NCBI RefSeq assembly: GCF_022614595.1
Contig: NZ_JAJFAU010000012.1
Span: forward strand, 9,073 to 55,873
Direction of reading: 5' to 3'
Source: Streptomyces sp. CNQ085
Lineage (GTDB): Bacteria; Actinomycetota; Actinomycetes; Streptomycetales; Streptomycetaceae
DNA length: 46,801 nucleotides
This document shows, piece by piece, positions 1-9,025 of the stretch. The notes under the pieces are model-generated. The model worked only from the letters and a program-made list of their open reading frames with translations, was not told the DNA's origin and searched no databases. The translations under genes were made by a program, and so were the position numbers. Numbering within the stretch: the first letter of the stretch is position 1; every line of letters starts with the position of its first letter.

Positions 1-225
1 GCGGAGATCCGGCCGGATTCTCCGCCCGTGACTGCCGGAATGCGGTTGTAGTGGGTCGTACGGGCCACCCGAGACGCTCGCCGCCCGACTGCCCGGTACT
101 GGAACTGCCAGGTCCGGGCGGCTGCTCGACCGGTCGTCACGGAAGGGTCCGGTCGGGGCTTCGCACCCGGCACGCTGAGTGCCATACCCACTCCCATTGA
201 GGAAACAAACCTGAACGGGCGACCA
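1..225. other. Intergenic region upstream of ispD
   Basis: I see no coding sequence here. The last 45 bases lead into the ispD start and presumably carry at least part of its promoter and leader, but I cannot name a confident -10/-35 pair. Confidence 0.4.
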
Positions 226-1011
226 ATGCCAGACGAAACCAGGCACGCAGAAGCGACGTGCGGCGCGCCGTCCCCCCGCACCGCGGCGGTCATCCCCGCC
301 GCGGGCCGCGGCATACGGCTCGGCCGCGGCGCCCCCAAGGCGCTGCGCCCGCTCGGCGGCGCCCCGATGCTCGTCCACGCCGTCCGCGCGGTCGCCCGCG
401 CCCGCACGGTCTCGCTCGTGGTCGTCGTGGCGCCGCCCGACGGCGCCGCGGCCGTCCGCACGCTCCTGGACGAGCACCCCCTGCCCCAGTCCGCCGGCGA
501 CACCGAGGTGATCGTCGTCACCGGCGGCGGAACGCGTCAGGAGTCGGTCGCCCGCGGGCTGGCGGCGCTGCCCGGCGACGTCGACACCGTCCTCGTCCAC
601 GACGCCGCCCGCCCGCTGGTCCCGGTGGAGACGGTGGAGGCCGTGGTCGCCGCCGTACGGGCCGGGGCGCCCGCCGTCGTCCCCGCGCTGCCCGTGGCCG
701 ACACCGTCAAGCGGATCGCGCCCGGCACTCCGGCCGGGGAGCCCGAACCGGTCGTGGCCACCCCCGAGCGGTCCCTGCTGCGCGCCGTGCAGACCCCCCA
801 GGGTTTCGACCGGGCCATCCTCGCCAAGGCGCACGCGGACGCCCCGCGCGAGGGCGAGGGGGCCACCGACGACGCCGGGCTGGTCGAGCGGCTGGGCGTG
901 CCCGTGGTGCTGGTGCCCGGCCACGAGGAGGCATTCAAGATCACCCGCCCCCTGGACCTCGTGCTCGCCGAGGCCGTACTCGCCCGCAGAAGGGTCACCG
1001 ATGGCTTCTGA
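226..1011 (+). CDS. ispD: 2-C-methyl-D-erythritol 4-phosphate cytidylyltransferase (IspD)
   Basis: This enzyme couples CTP to MEP to give CDP-ME, the third step of the non-mevalonate isoprenoid pathway in the cytoplasm. The 261-residue protein has the nucleotidyltransferase signature [13 protein letters not shown] near residues 21-33 with the following PKALRPLGG lysine, the VHDAARPLV motif near residue 124, and [10 protein letters not shown]. All are typical of IspD. An N-terminal extension of about 20 residues precedes the fold, as is common in Streptomyces. Its 3' end overlaps the ispF start by 11 bases, so the two are translationally coupled and make consecutive-pathway enzymes. The family is certain; the exact start is less so, because no strong Shine-Dalgarno precedes the ATG. 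Confidence 0.95.
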   Translation: MPDETRHAEATCGAPSPRTAAVIPAAGRGIRLGRGAPKALRPLGGAPMLVHAVRAVARARTVSLVVVVAPPDGAAAVRTLLDEHPLPQSAGDTEVIVVTGGGTRQESVARGLAALPGDVDTVLVHDAARPLVPVETVEAVVAAVRAGAPAVVPALPVADTVKRIAPGTPAGEPEPVVATPERSLLRAVQTPQGFDRAILAKAHADAPREGEGATDDAGLVERLGVPVVLVPGHEEAFKITRPLDLVLAEAVLARRRVTDGF

Positions 1012-1504
1012 GCCCGTCTCCTCTCCGGCCCTGCCGCTGGTCGGCATCGGCACGGACGTGCACGCCTTCGAGGAGGGCCGCGAACTGTGGTGCGCCGGCC
1101 TGCTGTGGGAGGGGGAGACGCACGGCCTGGCCGGGCACTCCGACGGCGACGTCGCCGCGCACGCCGCCTGCGACGCCCTCTTCTCGGCGGCCGGACTCGG
1201 CGATCTGGGCGCCCACTTCGGCACCGGCCGTCCCGAGTGGTCCGGAGCCGCGGGCACCGCGCTGCTCGCCGAGGCCGCCCGGATCGTCCGGGCCGGAGGC
1301 TTCGAGATCGGCAATGTGGCGATTCAGGTGATCGGCGTACGACCCAAGATCGGCAAGCGTCGCGCGGAGGCGCGGAAGGCGCTCTCGGAAGCGGTCGGCG
1401 CGCCCGTTTCCGTCTCCGGCACCACCACCGACGGCCTGGGCCTGACCGGCCGCGCCGAGGGGCTGGCGGCCGTCGCCACGGCGCTGGTCGTCCGGCGCGG
1501 CTGA
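1001..1504 (+). CDS. ispF: 2-C-methyl-D-erythritol 2,4-cyclodiphosphate synthase (IspF)
   Basis: IspF cyclises CDP-ME 2-phosphate to MEcPP with loss of CMP in the MEP pathway. The 167-residue protein carries the metal-binding GTDVH motif near residue 16 and the [17 protein letters not shown] block with its metal-ligand histidine, followed by GDLGAHF. The C-terminal [15 protein letters not shown] is also typical. Length fits the family (about 160). The ATG lies within the 3' end of ispD, an overlap of 11 bases that implies co-translation. A strong hairpin follows the stop, so the ispD-ispF unit may end here before cysS. Confidence 0.96.
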   Translation: MASEPVSSPALPLVGIGTDVHAFEEGRELWCAGLLWEGETHGLAGHSDGDVAAHAACDALFSAAGLGDLGAHFGTGRPEWSGAAGTALLAEAARIVRAGGFEIGNVAIQVIGVRPKIGKRRAEARKALSEAVGAPVSVSGTTTDGLGLTGRAEGLAAVATALVVRRG

Positions 1505-1514
1505 ATCCGCGGCC

Positions 1515-1553
1515 GCGGTCGCCGGTCGAGGCCCGGCCGTGACCGGCGACCGC
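1515..1553 (+). terminator. Hairpin after ispF
   Basis: Perfect 13-bp inverted repeat (GCGGTCGCCGGTC at 1515-1527, complement at 1541-1553) with a 13-base loop, starting 11 bases after the ispF stop. There is no U-tract, which is usual for Streptomyces. It may be a terminator or attenuator before cysS. Confidence 0.6.
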
Positions 1554-1604
1554 TCCGTGCCCGGTCCGCACCGACCCTCTCGCGTTTCCGACTACCCTTG
1601 ACCC

Positions 1605-3017
<1,413 letters not shown>

Positions 3018-3119
3018 GCCCCGCCCCTCCGAACCCCGGAGCGCGACCGTGAACCATCCCGTCCGCCCGCCCGTTCCACCGATGTTCCACCGAGCAGCGA
3101 GAAGAGATGAGTGATCCCG

Positions 3120-4073
3120 ATGGCCGGGAACAGCCAGCGCCCCAACCGCCGCACGTCCAACAAGAAGGGCGCGCAGATCGGCAGTGGCGGCAAGCGGCGC
3201 CGCGGCCTTGAGGGCAAGGGCCCCACGCCGCCCGCCGAGATGCGCAAGGGCCACGTCAAGAACCGCGTCGCGGGCGCCAAGGCCCGCCAGTCCGCCCGCC
3301 GCTCCCCGGCCCGGCGCGGCGGCAAGGGCACCTCCGAACTGGTCGTCGGCCGCAACCCGGTGGTCGAGGCGCTGCGCGAGGGCGTGCCCGCGAGCACGCT
3401 GTACGTGCAGCAGTTCATCGACAACGACGAGCGTGTGCGCGAGGCCCTCAAGCTCGCCGCTGACCGTGGTGGCATCCACCTGATGGAGGCCCCGCGCCCC
3501 GAGCTGGACCGGATGACGAACGGCCTCAACCACCAGGGCCTGGTCCTCCAGATCCCGCCCTACGAGTACGCCCACCCCGAGGACCTGTCCGCGGCCGCGT
3601 ACGACGATGGCGAGGACCCGCTGATCGTCGCGCTCGACGGCGTCACCGACCCGCGCAACCTGGGTGCGGCGGTCCGCTCCGTCGCGGCCTTCGGCGGCCA
3701 CGGCGTGGTCGTCCCCGAGCGCCGCGCGGCCGGCATGACCGCGGGCGCCTGGAAGACGTCGGCCGGCACCGCCGCCCGCACTCCGGTCGCGCGGGCCACC
3801 AACCTCACCCGCGCCCTGGAGGCGTACCGGAAGGAGGGCCTGTTCGTGGTCGGCCTCGCCGCCGACGGCGAGGCCGAGATCCAGGACGTGGCCGCGCTGG
3901 ACGGTCCGCTGGTGATCGTCGTCGGCAGCGAGGGCAAGGGCCTGTCCCGGCTGGTCGGCGAGACCTGCGACATGCGGGTGCGCATCCCCATGCCGGGTGG
4001 GGCCGAGTCCCTCAACGCCGGTGTCGCCGCGGGCATCGCCCTCTACGAGGCCGCCCGCCGCCGACGCGTCTGA
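3120..4073 (+). CDS. rlmB: 23S rRNA (guanosine-2'-O-)-methyltransferase, TrmH/SpoU family (RlmB)
   Basis: A SPOUT-class methyltransferase that 2'-O-methylates 23S rRNA. After a basic, disordered N-terminus of about 70 residues comes the substrate-binding domain ([17 protein letters not shown]) and then the SPOUT knot with its three motifs: [17 protein letters not shown] and [14 protein letters not shown]. The reading frame opens at a GTG at 3111, but the ATG at 3120 is the better start because it gives the usual [11 protein letters not shown] beginning. The basic Lys/Arg-rich N-terminal extension is normal in actinobacterial members. A strong hairpin follows the gene. Confidence 0.9.
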   Translation: MAGNSQRPNRRTSNKKGAQIGSGGKRRRGLEGKGPTPPAEMRKGHVKNRVAGAKARQSARRSPARRGGKGTSELVVGRNPVVEALREGVPASTLYVQQFIDNDERVREALKLAADRGGIHLMEAPRPELDRMTNGLNHQGLVLQIPPYEYAHPEDLSAAAYDDGEDPLIVALDGVTDPRNLGAAVRSVAAFGGHGVVVPERRAAGMTAGAWKTSAGTAARTPVARATNLTRALEAYRKEGLFVVGLAADGEAEIQDVAALDGPLVIVVGSEGKGLSRLVGETCDMRVRIPMPGGAESLNAGVAAGIALYEAARRRRV

Positions 4074-4115
4074 CGTCTGCGCGTCCGGTGCCGCCGGTGC
4101 CGCGTCGGCCCGAAC

Positions 4116-4149
4116 CTTGACGGGCCCCCGACAGATCGGGGCCGTCAAG
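4116..4149 (+). terminator. Terminator hairpin after rlmB
   Basis: CTTGACGG at 4116-4123 pairs with CCGTCAAG at 4142-4149, with further G/C pairing inside (CCCCGA/TCGGGG) and a short loop. It lies 43 bases after the rlmB stop and before the next start, so it probably ends the upstream transcription unit. Confidence 0.75.
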
Positions 4150-4180
4150 CCAGTGTCCTATGTGTCCGTCACTCGGTTAG

Positions 4181-5935
4181 ATGAGTGTGGACACCAGAAC
4201 ACCCCGCGGTTTCTTCGACGACGAGCCGGTGCTGAGCACGGTCAAGGTGCCCAGCGACCCGGCCGAGGTCGTCGTCAACCACGCCAGCTTCCGGGTGCGG
4301 CTCGCCTCGCCGCCGCCCCGCGGCCGCGTGCTGACCGGAGCCGGCGTGCCGACGGCGGCGCGCGGTGCCGTCCCGGTCCGCCGCCCGGCCTCCGGGCGGC
4401 GCGCGCCCGTGGTGTGGAGCGGCCGGACGGAACCCGGCGACGTACGGGCCACCCGGCTGCTCCAGGCGGTACGCCGTGCGAGCGCCGGGATGGACGGGGC
4501 CGACGGGGAGGAGACGGGCAACGCCACCACGCAGGTGCTGCCGCGCGTGGTGCCGCGCCCCGCGACGGGTCCGGACGGCGGCCCGCGCACCACGGTGATC
4601 CCCGCCCTCGACGACATCCCCGGCGGCGGTCCCAGGATCATCGCCCCCCGCACGCCCCGGCTGCCCGAGCGCCCGCTGCCCGCGGGGGTACGCCCAGCCG
4701 GGGGCGCGTACGGCGCACCGGGCGCCCCGCTCCGCCCCTTCGAGCCGTACGAGCCCGCCGCCCACGACCGGGACGGCGAGTACGACAACGGGTACGACGG
4801 TCACGACGGAGAGCCGGACGGCTACGACGGCTACGACGGCTACGACGGCTACGAGGAGGGGAGCCCGCGCGAGGAGGCCCGCCGTGCCCGGCACGGCTTC
4901 TACCCCGACCGCCGCATCAACCTCGGCGTCGTGCTGCTGCCTCTGCGGATCCTCCTCGGCTTCGTCTCTGTCTACGCCGGGATGGGCAAGCTCTGCGACC
5001 CGGTCTACTTCGACGGCGACGATCGCGGCTCCCTGGTGGCCTGGCTGGGCTCGCTCCAGCCGTGGGCCGTCGCCGCTCCGCTGCGCGACCTCGCGGCCGC
5101 CCACCCCGTCGGCGCCGGGCTCACCGTGGCCTTCCTCCAGATCGTCATCGGTGTGCTGACCTTCATGGGACTGTGGCAACGGGCCGCCGCGGGCCTGGGC
5201 ACGCTGCTGTCGGCGGCCCTGATCCTGACGGTGAGCTGGCGCACGGTCCCGGTGTACGACGCCCCGGACTTCATCTACCTGGCCGCCTGGAGCCCGCTGA
5301 TCATCGCGGGGGCGCCGTACTACTCGCTGGACGCGCGCCTGGCGGGCGAGGCCTGGCGCCGGCTGGGCCCGCGTGCGGAAGTGTGGGAGCTGCGCCGGCG
5401 CGTTCTGCGGCGCGGCGCGGCCGTCGCCGCGGTGGTGCTCGGTCTGACGCTGCTGGTCGGCTCGGTGCTGGGCAGCGCGGTGCGTTCGGCGCAGTTGGCC
5501 ACCGTGCCCAGGCCGGGCGATCCGCTGACCAACAACCAGCCGGGCTCGCCGCTGCCGCAGCGCTCCACCGGCGGTCCGAGCCCGTCCACCCCGGTTACGG
5601 GGACCGGGCCGCCGGAGACGGGGAGCGGCTCGTCGCCGAGCCAGTCCACCCCCGGTGCCGGGGACACCACCCCGAGCGCGGGCGGTGCCGGCGCCGGGGC
5701 AGGGCCGGGCACGCCGAGCCAGGGGCAGACGGTGGAGGCGCCGCGGCAGCCCGCCACCCCGCCCGCGCCCGAGGCGGGCACCCCGACCGGTCCCGGCGGT
5801 ACGGGCGGCGACGGGGACACCGGTGCTGCGGGCGGTACGGGCGGCGGCGAGAACGACGGCGACGCGGGCGACGGCGGAGCGGGCTCCGGCGACGGCGGCA
5901 GCGGCGGCGGCGCGCTGGGGGGCCTGCTGGGCTGA
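4181..5935 (+). CDS. DoxX-family integral membrane protein with long disordered tails
   Basis: A 584-residue protein with three parts. Residues 1-240 are disordered and rich in Arg, Pro and Gly, ending in a tyrosine/aspartate repeat (four GYD units, nt about 4820-4850). Residues about 245-430 form a DoxX-like four-helix membrane domain (INLGVVLLPLRILLGFVSVYAGMGKL, then LTVAFLQIVIGVLTFMGLWQ, and further hydrophobic segments). A last transmembrane segment near residue 420 (AAVAAVVLGLTLLVGSVLG) precedes an extracytoplasmic Pro/Gly/Ser/Thr-rich tail to the C-terminus. DoxX proteins are linked to quinone or thiol redox functions, but the substrate here is unknown. Start ATG follows the rlmB terminator. 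Confidence 0.85.
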   Translation: MSVDTRTPRGFFDDEPVLSTVKVPSDPAEVVVNHASFRVRLASPPPRGRVLTGAGVPTAARGAVPVRRPASGRRAPVVWSGRTEPGDVRATRLLQAVRRASAGMDGADGEETGNATTQVLPRVVPRPATGPDGGPRTTVIPALDDIPGGGPRIIAPRTPRLPERPLPAGVRPAGGAYGAPGAPLRPFEPYEPAAHDRDGEYDNGYDGHDGEPDGYDGYDGYDGYEEGSPREEARRARHGFYPDRRINLGVVLLPLRILLGFVSVYAGMGKLCDPVYFDGDDRGSLVAWLGSLQPWAVAAPLRDLAAAHPVGAGLTVAFLQIVIGVLTFMGLWQRAAAGLGTLLSAALILTVSWRTVPVYDAPDFIYLAAWSPLIIAGAPYYSLDARLAGEAWRRLGPRAEVWELRRRVLRRGAAVAAVVLGLTLLVGSVLGSAVRSAQLATVPRPGDPLTNNQPGSPLPQRSTGGPSPSTPVTGTGPPETGSGSSPSQSTPGAGDTTPSAGGAGAGAGPGTPSQGQTVEAPRQPATPPAPEAGTPTGPGGTGGDGDTGAAGGTGGGENDGDAGDGGAGSGDGGSGGGALGGLLG

Positions 5936-5969
5936 ACGGAACCGGCCGGCCGCGGTCGGCCGGTTCCGT
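5936..5969. terminator. Bidirectional terminator between convergent genes
   Basis: Perfect 13-bp inverted repeat (ACGGAACCGGCCG at 5936-5948 and its complement at 5957-5969) with an 8-base loop, immediately after the DoxX gene stop and 37 bases from the end of the convergent nucleotidyltransferase gene. It probably serves both. Confidence 0.85.
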
Positions 5970-6005
5970 GCACACCGCCGTACACCGGGCCGTGCCCGGA
6001 CCGGA

Positions 6006-6749
6006 CTACCGGGAACGGCCGTCGTCCGCGAGTTCCCTGGCGGCCTCGCTGAGGTCCTTGGCGGTGTCGATGGCACGCCAGTACGCGCCCTGCGGGATCG
6101 GGAAGCCCGCCAGGGCGCGTTCGCGTGCCAGCCGGGGGAAAGTGGTCCGCTCGTGGTCGCCGCGGTTGGGCAGCATCGCGGTGAAGGGCGCGGAGAAGAC
6201 GTAGACGCCCGCGTTGATCAGGTAGGGCGAGGGCGGAGCCTCGATGAAGTCCAGGACGTGACCGAACTCGTCGGTCTCCACGACGCCCCAGGGGATGCGC
6301 GGGCGGGCCAGCGCGAGGGTGGCGGTCGCGTCGCGCTCGGCGTGGAACCCGGCCATCTCCCGCAGCGAGAAACGCGTCCAGATGTCCCCGTTGGTGGCGT
6401 ACCACGGCTCGCCGGGGCGGGGGAGGGAGGCGGCGGCGTACTTCAGCCCTCCGCCGCGGCCGAGGGGCTCGGTCTCGACGACCGTCGTCACCCGCAGCGG
6501 CAGGTCGGCGCCGTCCAGCCACTCCTGGAGCACCTCGGCGAGATGACCGCAGGAGACCACGGCGTCGGTGACGCCCTCGGCGGCCAGCCAGGCGAGTTGG
6601 TGGCCGATGATCGGGGTGCCCGTGCCGGGGATCTCGACCATCGGCTTGGGACGGTCGTCCGTATACGGACGCAGCCGCGACCCCTGGCCGCCGGCCAGGA
6701 CCACGGCCTGGGTCGGATACGTGTGCGCGAGCTGGTCGTCGAGTGTCAT
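6006..6749 (-). CDS. NDP-sugar nucleotidyltransferase family protein
   Basis: A 247-residue nucleotidyltransferase of the glucose-1-phosphate thymidylyl/mannose-1-phosphate guanylyltransferase type. Near residue 17 is the signature AVVLAGGQGSRLRPYTDDRP followed by KPMVEI, in which the GG-x-GxRLxP loop binds the nucleotide and the Lys contacts phosphate. Later motifs are ATNGDIWTRF (metal-binding Asp) and YLINAGVYVF. It would make an NDP-sugar for cell-surface glycans or secondary metabolites; the sugar cannot be told from sequence. It lacks the left-handed beta-helix of GlmU-like proteins. It is convergent with the DoxX gene and ends beside a shared terminator. Confidence 0.88.
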   Translation of the reverse strand: MTLDDQLAHTYPTQAVVLAGGQGSRLRPYTDDRPKPMVEIPGTGTPIIGHQLAWLAAEGVTDAVVSCGHLAEVLQEWLDGADLPLRVTTVVETEPLGRGGGLKYAAASLPRPGEPWYATNGDIWTRFSLREMAGFHAERDATATLALARPRIPWGVVETDEFGHVLDFIEAPPSPYLINAGVYVFSAPFTAMLPNRGDHERTTFPRLARERALAGFPIPQGAYWRAIDTAKDLSEAARELADDGRSR

Positions 6750-6897
6750 GCGGTGACGATATGCGCACCGCTCCCGCGCCCCTGCGGCACCCGTCCCGCG
6801 CGGTCACGGGCACAGGGGCGGAAGGCGCGGGGCACACGGTGAAACGGCCGGCGGAACAGACCCCTCACATCGCCCCTCACATCCGGGGCCGCACCGG

Positions 6898-7308
6898 TCA
6901 GCGGATATCGGCGACGCCCGCGGCGAAGGAGGTGTCGCACACCGGCCGGGAGTAGGAGTGGGCGCGCGCGGGACCGTACTTCTCGACCGCGGCCCGGCCC
7001 AGCGCGCGGGCGATGGAGGTGCAGTGCCGCGCCAGCGACGGCCGGCGGCCGATCTCCTTCTGCAGGCTCGTCAGGGCGGTGCCCGGGTCCTTCCGCTGGA
7101 GCTCGGCGATGAGCCGGTCGCGCACCACCTCGTGCGGGGCGCGGGGTCTGTCGAGGGGGGCCGCCCGCTCCGCGGAGGCGGTCAGCACCTGCGTCCCCGC
7201 CCGCGGTGCCCAGGGAACGGCGGTGACGGCGAGGGTCCCGGACAGGACCAGGACGACCGGGAGGACGAGGGCGAGAGATCGGCCGATACGGCGCGCTGCC
7301 TGGTTCAC
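6898..7308 (-). CDS. Small secreted protein of unknown function
   Basis: A 136-residue protein with a clear Sec signal: basic MNQAARRIGR, then a hydrophobic run to about residue 30 and a probable cleavage region near residues 30-40. The mature part is helical and charged (HEVVRDRLIAELQRKDPG) with only two cysteines, C96 and C124, which could form one disulphide outside the cell. I do not recognise a family. The GTG start is preceded by an AGGA-type ribosome binding site. It is monocistronic and transcribed away from msiK. Confidence 0.75.
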   Translation of the reverse strand: MNQAARRIGRSLALVLPVVLVLSGTLAVTAVPWAPRAGTQVLTASAERAAPLDRPRAPHEVVRDRLIAELQRKDPGTALTSLQKEIGRRPSLARHCTSIARALGRAAVEKYGPARAHSYSRPVCDTSFAAGVADIR

Positions 7309-7510
7309 TGTGGAGTCCTCCTCGCAAGGGACGGGTGTCGGGGGCCCGCTGTGCGGGGCGTCTGCGATGGTAGCGAGGAGTCGTTGATTAACGACATTCA
7401 GTCACTCTCGCGAGTGAAGGAGAACCACGTAATCCCAGGTGCGGAGATGTCTCCGTGTTGACGCGGACCGCGAGCGGGACGCCCTCCCCCGCGGCCCGGG
7501 GGGACGGCCA

Positions 7511-7550
7511 GGGGCCCGTACGGTCCGCCGCGCGCGGACGTACGGGCCCC
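7511..7550. terminator. Terminator hairpin downstream of msiK
   Basis: Long inverted repeat: GGGGCCCGTAC at 7511-7521 pairs with GTACGGGCCCC at 7540-7550, continued inside by GTCCG/CGGAC. It lies 27 bases beyond the msiK stop on the minus strand. Confidence 0.85.
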
Positions 7551-7576
7551 GTATCGGCCGTGTTGAGTTCGGGTGA

Positions 7577-8674
7577 TCAGTCGGTCAGGCGCTCGCCGGT
7601 GGAGATGGAGAACACGTGTGCCTCGCCGGCGCGCGGCACCACGTGGATGGTCGCGCCCTTCTCCGGCACCTCGCGCCCGCCGACGCGGACCACCAGCTCC
7701 TTCGCCTCGCCGCCGACCTGGGCGGTGCCGTAGACGTAACCGTCGGCGCCCAGCTCCTCGACGACGTTGACGGTGACGGCCAGACCGGCGTCGCTGCCCT
7801 CGCCCACGGTGTCCAGGTGCTCGGGGCGGATGCCGACCGTGACGGTCTTGTCGCCCCTGCCAGCAGCCTCGGCGATGACCTCGCGCTCGACCGGCACGAC
7901 GCTGTTGCCGAACTTCACACCGCCGTCGGCGATCGGCACCTCGACCAGGTTCATCGCCGGGGAGCCGATGAAGCCCGCGACGAAGAGGTTGGCGGGCTTG
8001 TCGTACATGTTGCGCGGCGAGTCGATCTGCTGGAGCAGGCCGTCCTTGAGCACGGCCACCCGGTCGCCCATGGTCAGGGCCTCGGTCTGGTCGTGAGTGA
8101 CGTAGACCGTGGTGATGCCCAGCCGGCGCTGGAGGCTGGCGATCTGGGTGCGGGTCTGGACGCGGAGCTTGGCGTCGAGGTTCGACAGCGGTTCGTCCAT
8201 GAGGAACACCTGCGGCTCGCGGACGATCGCGCGGCCCATCGCCACACGCTGCCGCTGACCGCCGGAGAGCGCCTTGGGCTTGCGGTCCAGGTAGGGCGTC
8301 AGGTCAAGGATCTTCGCGGCGTCCTCGACCTTGGCGCGGATCTGGTCCTTCGGCACACCCGCGATCTTCAGCGCGAAGCCCATGTTCTGGGCGACGGTCA
8401 TGTGCGGGTAGAGCGCGTAGTTCTGGAACACCATGGCGATGTCCCGGTCCTTCGGTGGAAGGTGGGTGACATCGCGGTCACCGATGCGGATGGCGCCGCC
8501 GTTGACGTCCTCCAGGCCCGCGAGCATGCGCAGGGAGGTGGACTTGCCGCAGCCGGAGGGGCCGACGAGGACGAGGAACTCGCCGTCCTCGATCTCGATG
8601 TTCAGCTTGTCCACCGCGGGCTTGTCGGTGCCCGGGTAGATCCGGGTGGCGTTGTCGTACGTGACCGAGGCCAT
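7577..8674 (-). CDS. msiK: Multiple-sugar ABC importer ATPase MsiK
   Basis: The shared ATPase that energises many Streptomyces sugar importers (cellobiose, maltose, chitobiose and others); it works on the inner face of the membrane with separately encoded permeases. The 365-residue protein has Walker A GPSGCGKST, Q-loop NYALYPHMT, signature LSGGQRQRVAMGRAI, Walker B VFLMDEPLSNLD and H-loop THDQTEA. The C-terminal third is the MOBE/TOBE regulatory domain (VGIRPEHLD and so on). The stand-alone setting without permease genes and the full-length match to MalK/UgpC-type ATPases fit MsiK. Its upstream region holds a dyad with direct repeats (8733-8762) that may be an operator. Confidence 0.93.
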   Translation of the reverse strand: MASVTYDNATRIYPGTDKPAVDKLNIEIEDGEFLVLVGPSGCGKSTSLRMLAGLEDVNGGAIRIGDRDVTHLPPKDRDIAMVFQNYALYPHMTVAQNMGFALKIAGVPKDQIRAKVEDAAKILDLTPYLDRKPKALSGGQRQRVAMGRAIVREPQVFLMDEPLSNLDAKLRVQTRTQIASLQRRLGITTVYVTHDQTEALTMGDRVAVLKDGLLQQIDSPRNMYDKPANLFVAGFIGSPAMNLVEVPIADGGVKFGNSVVPVEREVIAEAAGRGDKTVTVGIRPEHLDTVGEGSDAGLAVTVNVVEELGADGYVYGTAQVGGEAKELVVRVGGREVPEKGATIHVVPRAGEAHVFSISTGERLTD

Positions 8675-8732
8675 GGTCGGTTCTCTCCTTCACCGGCAGG
8701 AACGTGCCGGACGATCCGAGTAAAGGTCGTGT

Positions 8733-8762
8733 TCCACGTGTGTGAACCTGTGTGAACGTGGA
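8733..8762 (-). promoter_or_regulatory. Dyad with direct repeats upstream of msiK
   Basis: TCCACGT at 8733-8739 and ACGTGGA at 8756-8762 form a 7-bp inverted repeat. Between them lie two copies of TGTGTGAAC (8739-8747 and 8749-8757), 10 bases apart, or one helical turn. The block is about 60 bases upstream of the msiK ATG. This looks like a regulator binding site; the regulator is unknown. Confidence 0.5.
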
Positions 8763-8901
8763 CTGACGGTAACCCGCCGGGGGATGTCTTGTCAGCACTT
8801 CAGCGGTCACGAGAAGGACTCCGGCCCGGTGCCGGGAAGTGGGTACACTGCACACTGCGTATGTGCCGGGGCCCCGCCGGGCCCGCGGCGCCGCCGCACA
8901 C

Positions 8902-8974
8902 GCCGCCTTAGCTCAGCTGGTAGAGCACCGCTCTTGTAAAGCGAAGGTCGTCGGTTCGAACCCGACAGGCGGCT
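8902..8974 (+). tRNA. tRNA-Thr (anticodon UGU)
   Basis: A full cloverleaf of 73 nt. The acceptor arms GCCGCCT (8902-8908) and AGGCGGC (8967-8973) pair perfectly, with discriminator U. The D arm is GCTC...GAGC, the anticodon loop CTTGTAA has anticodon TGT, and the T arm GTCGG-TTCGAAC-CCGAC is perfect. The outermost anticodon-stem pair is C-A. CCA is not encoded. Its 3' half (from 8933) is the left attachment site of the 28-kb element, and the insertion leaves the tRNA intact. Confidence 0.95.
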
Positions 8975-8975
8975 C
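8933..8975. repeat. attL: 43-bp core overlapping the 3' half of tRNA-Thr
   Basis: Bases 8933-8975 are identical to 36918-36960 (43 of 43), running from the anticodon loop to one base past the tRNA. Flanking bases differ on both sides (T/A before, A/C after), so these are the exact repeat limits. A tyrosine integrase gene lies 50 bases inside, as expected for tRNA-targeting elements. Confidence 0.95.
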
Positions 8976-8982
8976 AGGGAAC

Positions 8983-9025
8983 AAACCGCAGGATCATCCG
9001 GTGAAGGCCGGGTGACCTGCGGTTT
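8983..9025. terminator. Hairpin between tRNA-Thr and integrase
   Basis: AAACCGCAGG at 8983-8992 pairs with CCTGCGGTTT at 9016-9025, followed by another T; an inner CCGG...CCGG pair may extend it. The hairpin reaches the integrase stop codon, so it probably terminates both the tRNA transcript and the convergent integrase transcript. Confidence 0.75.

Noticed and set aside
4169..6837. Long frames opposite the DoxX and nucleotidyltransferase genes
   Set aside because: They run antisense to genes with recognisable domains and give Arg/Ala/Pro-rich nonsense.
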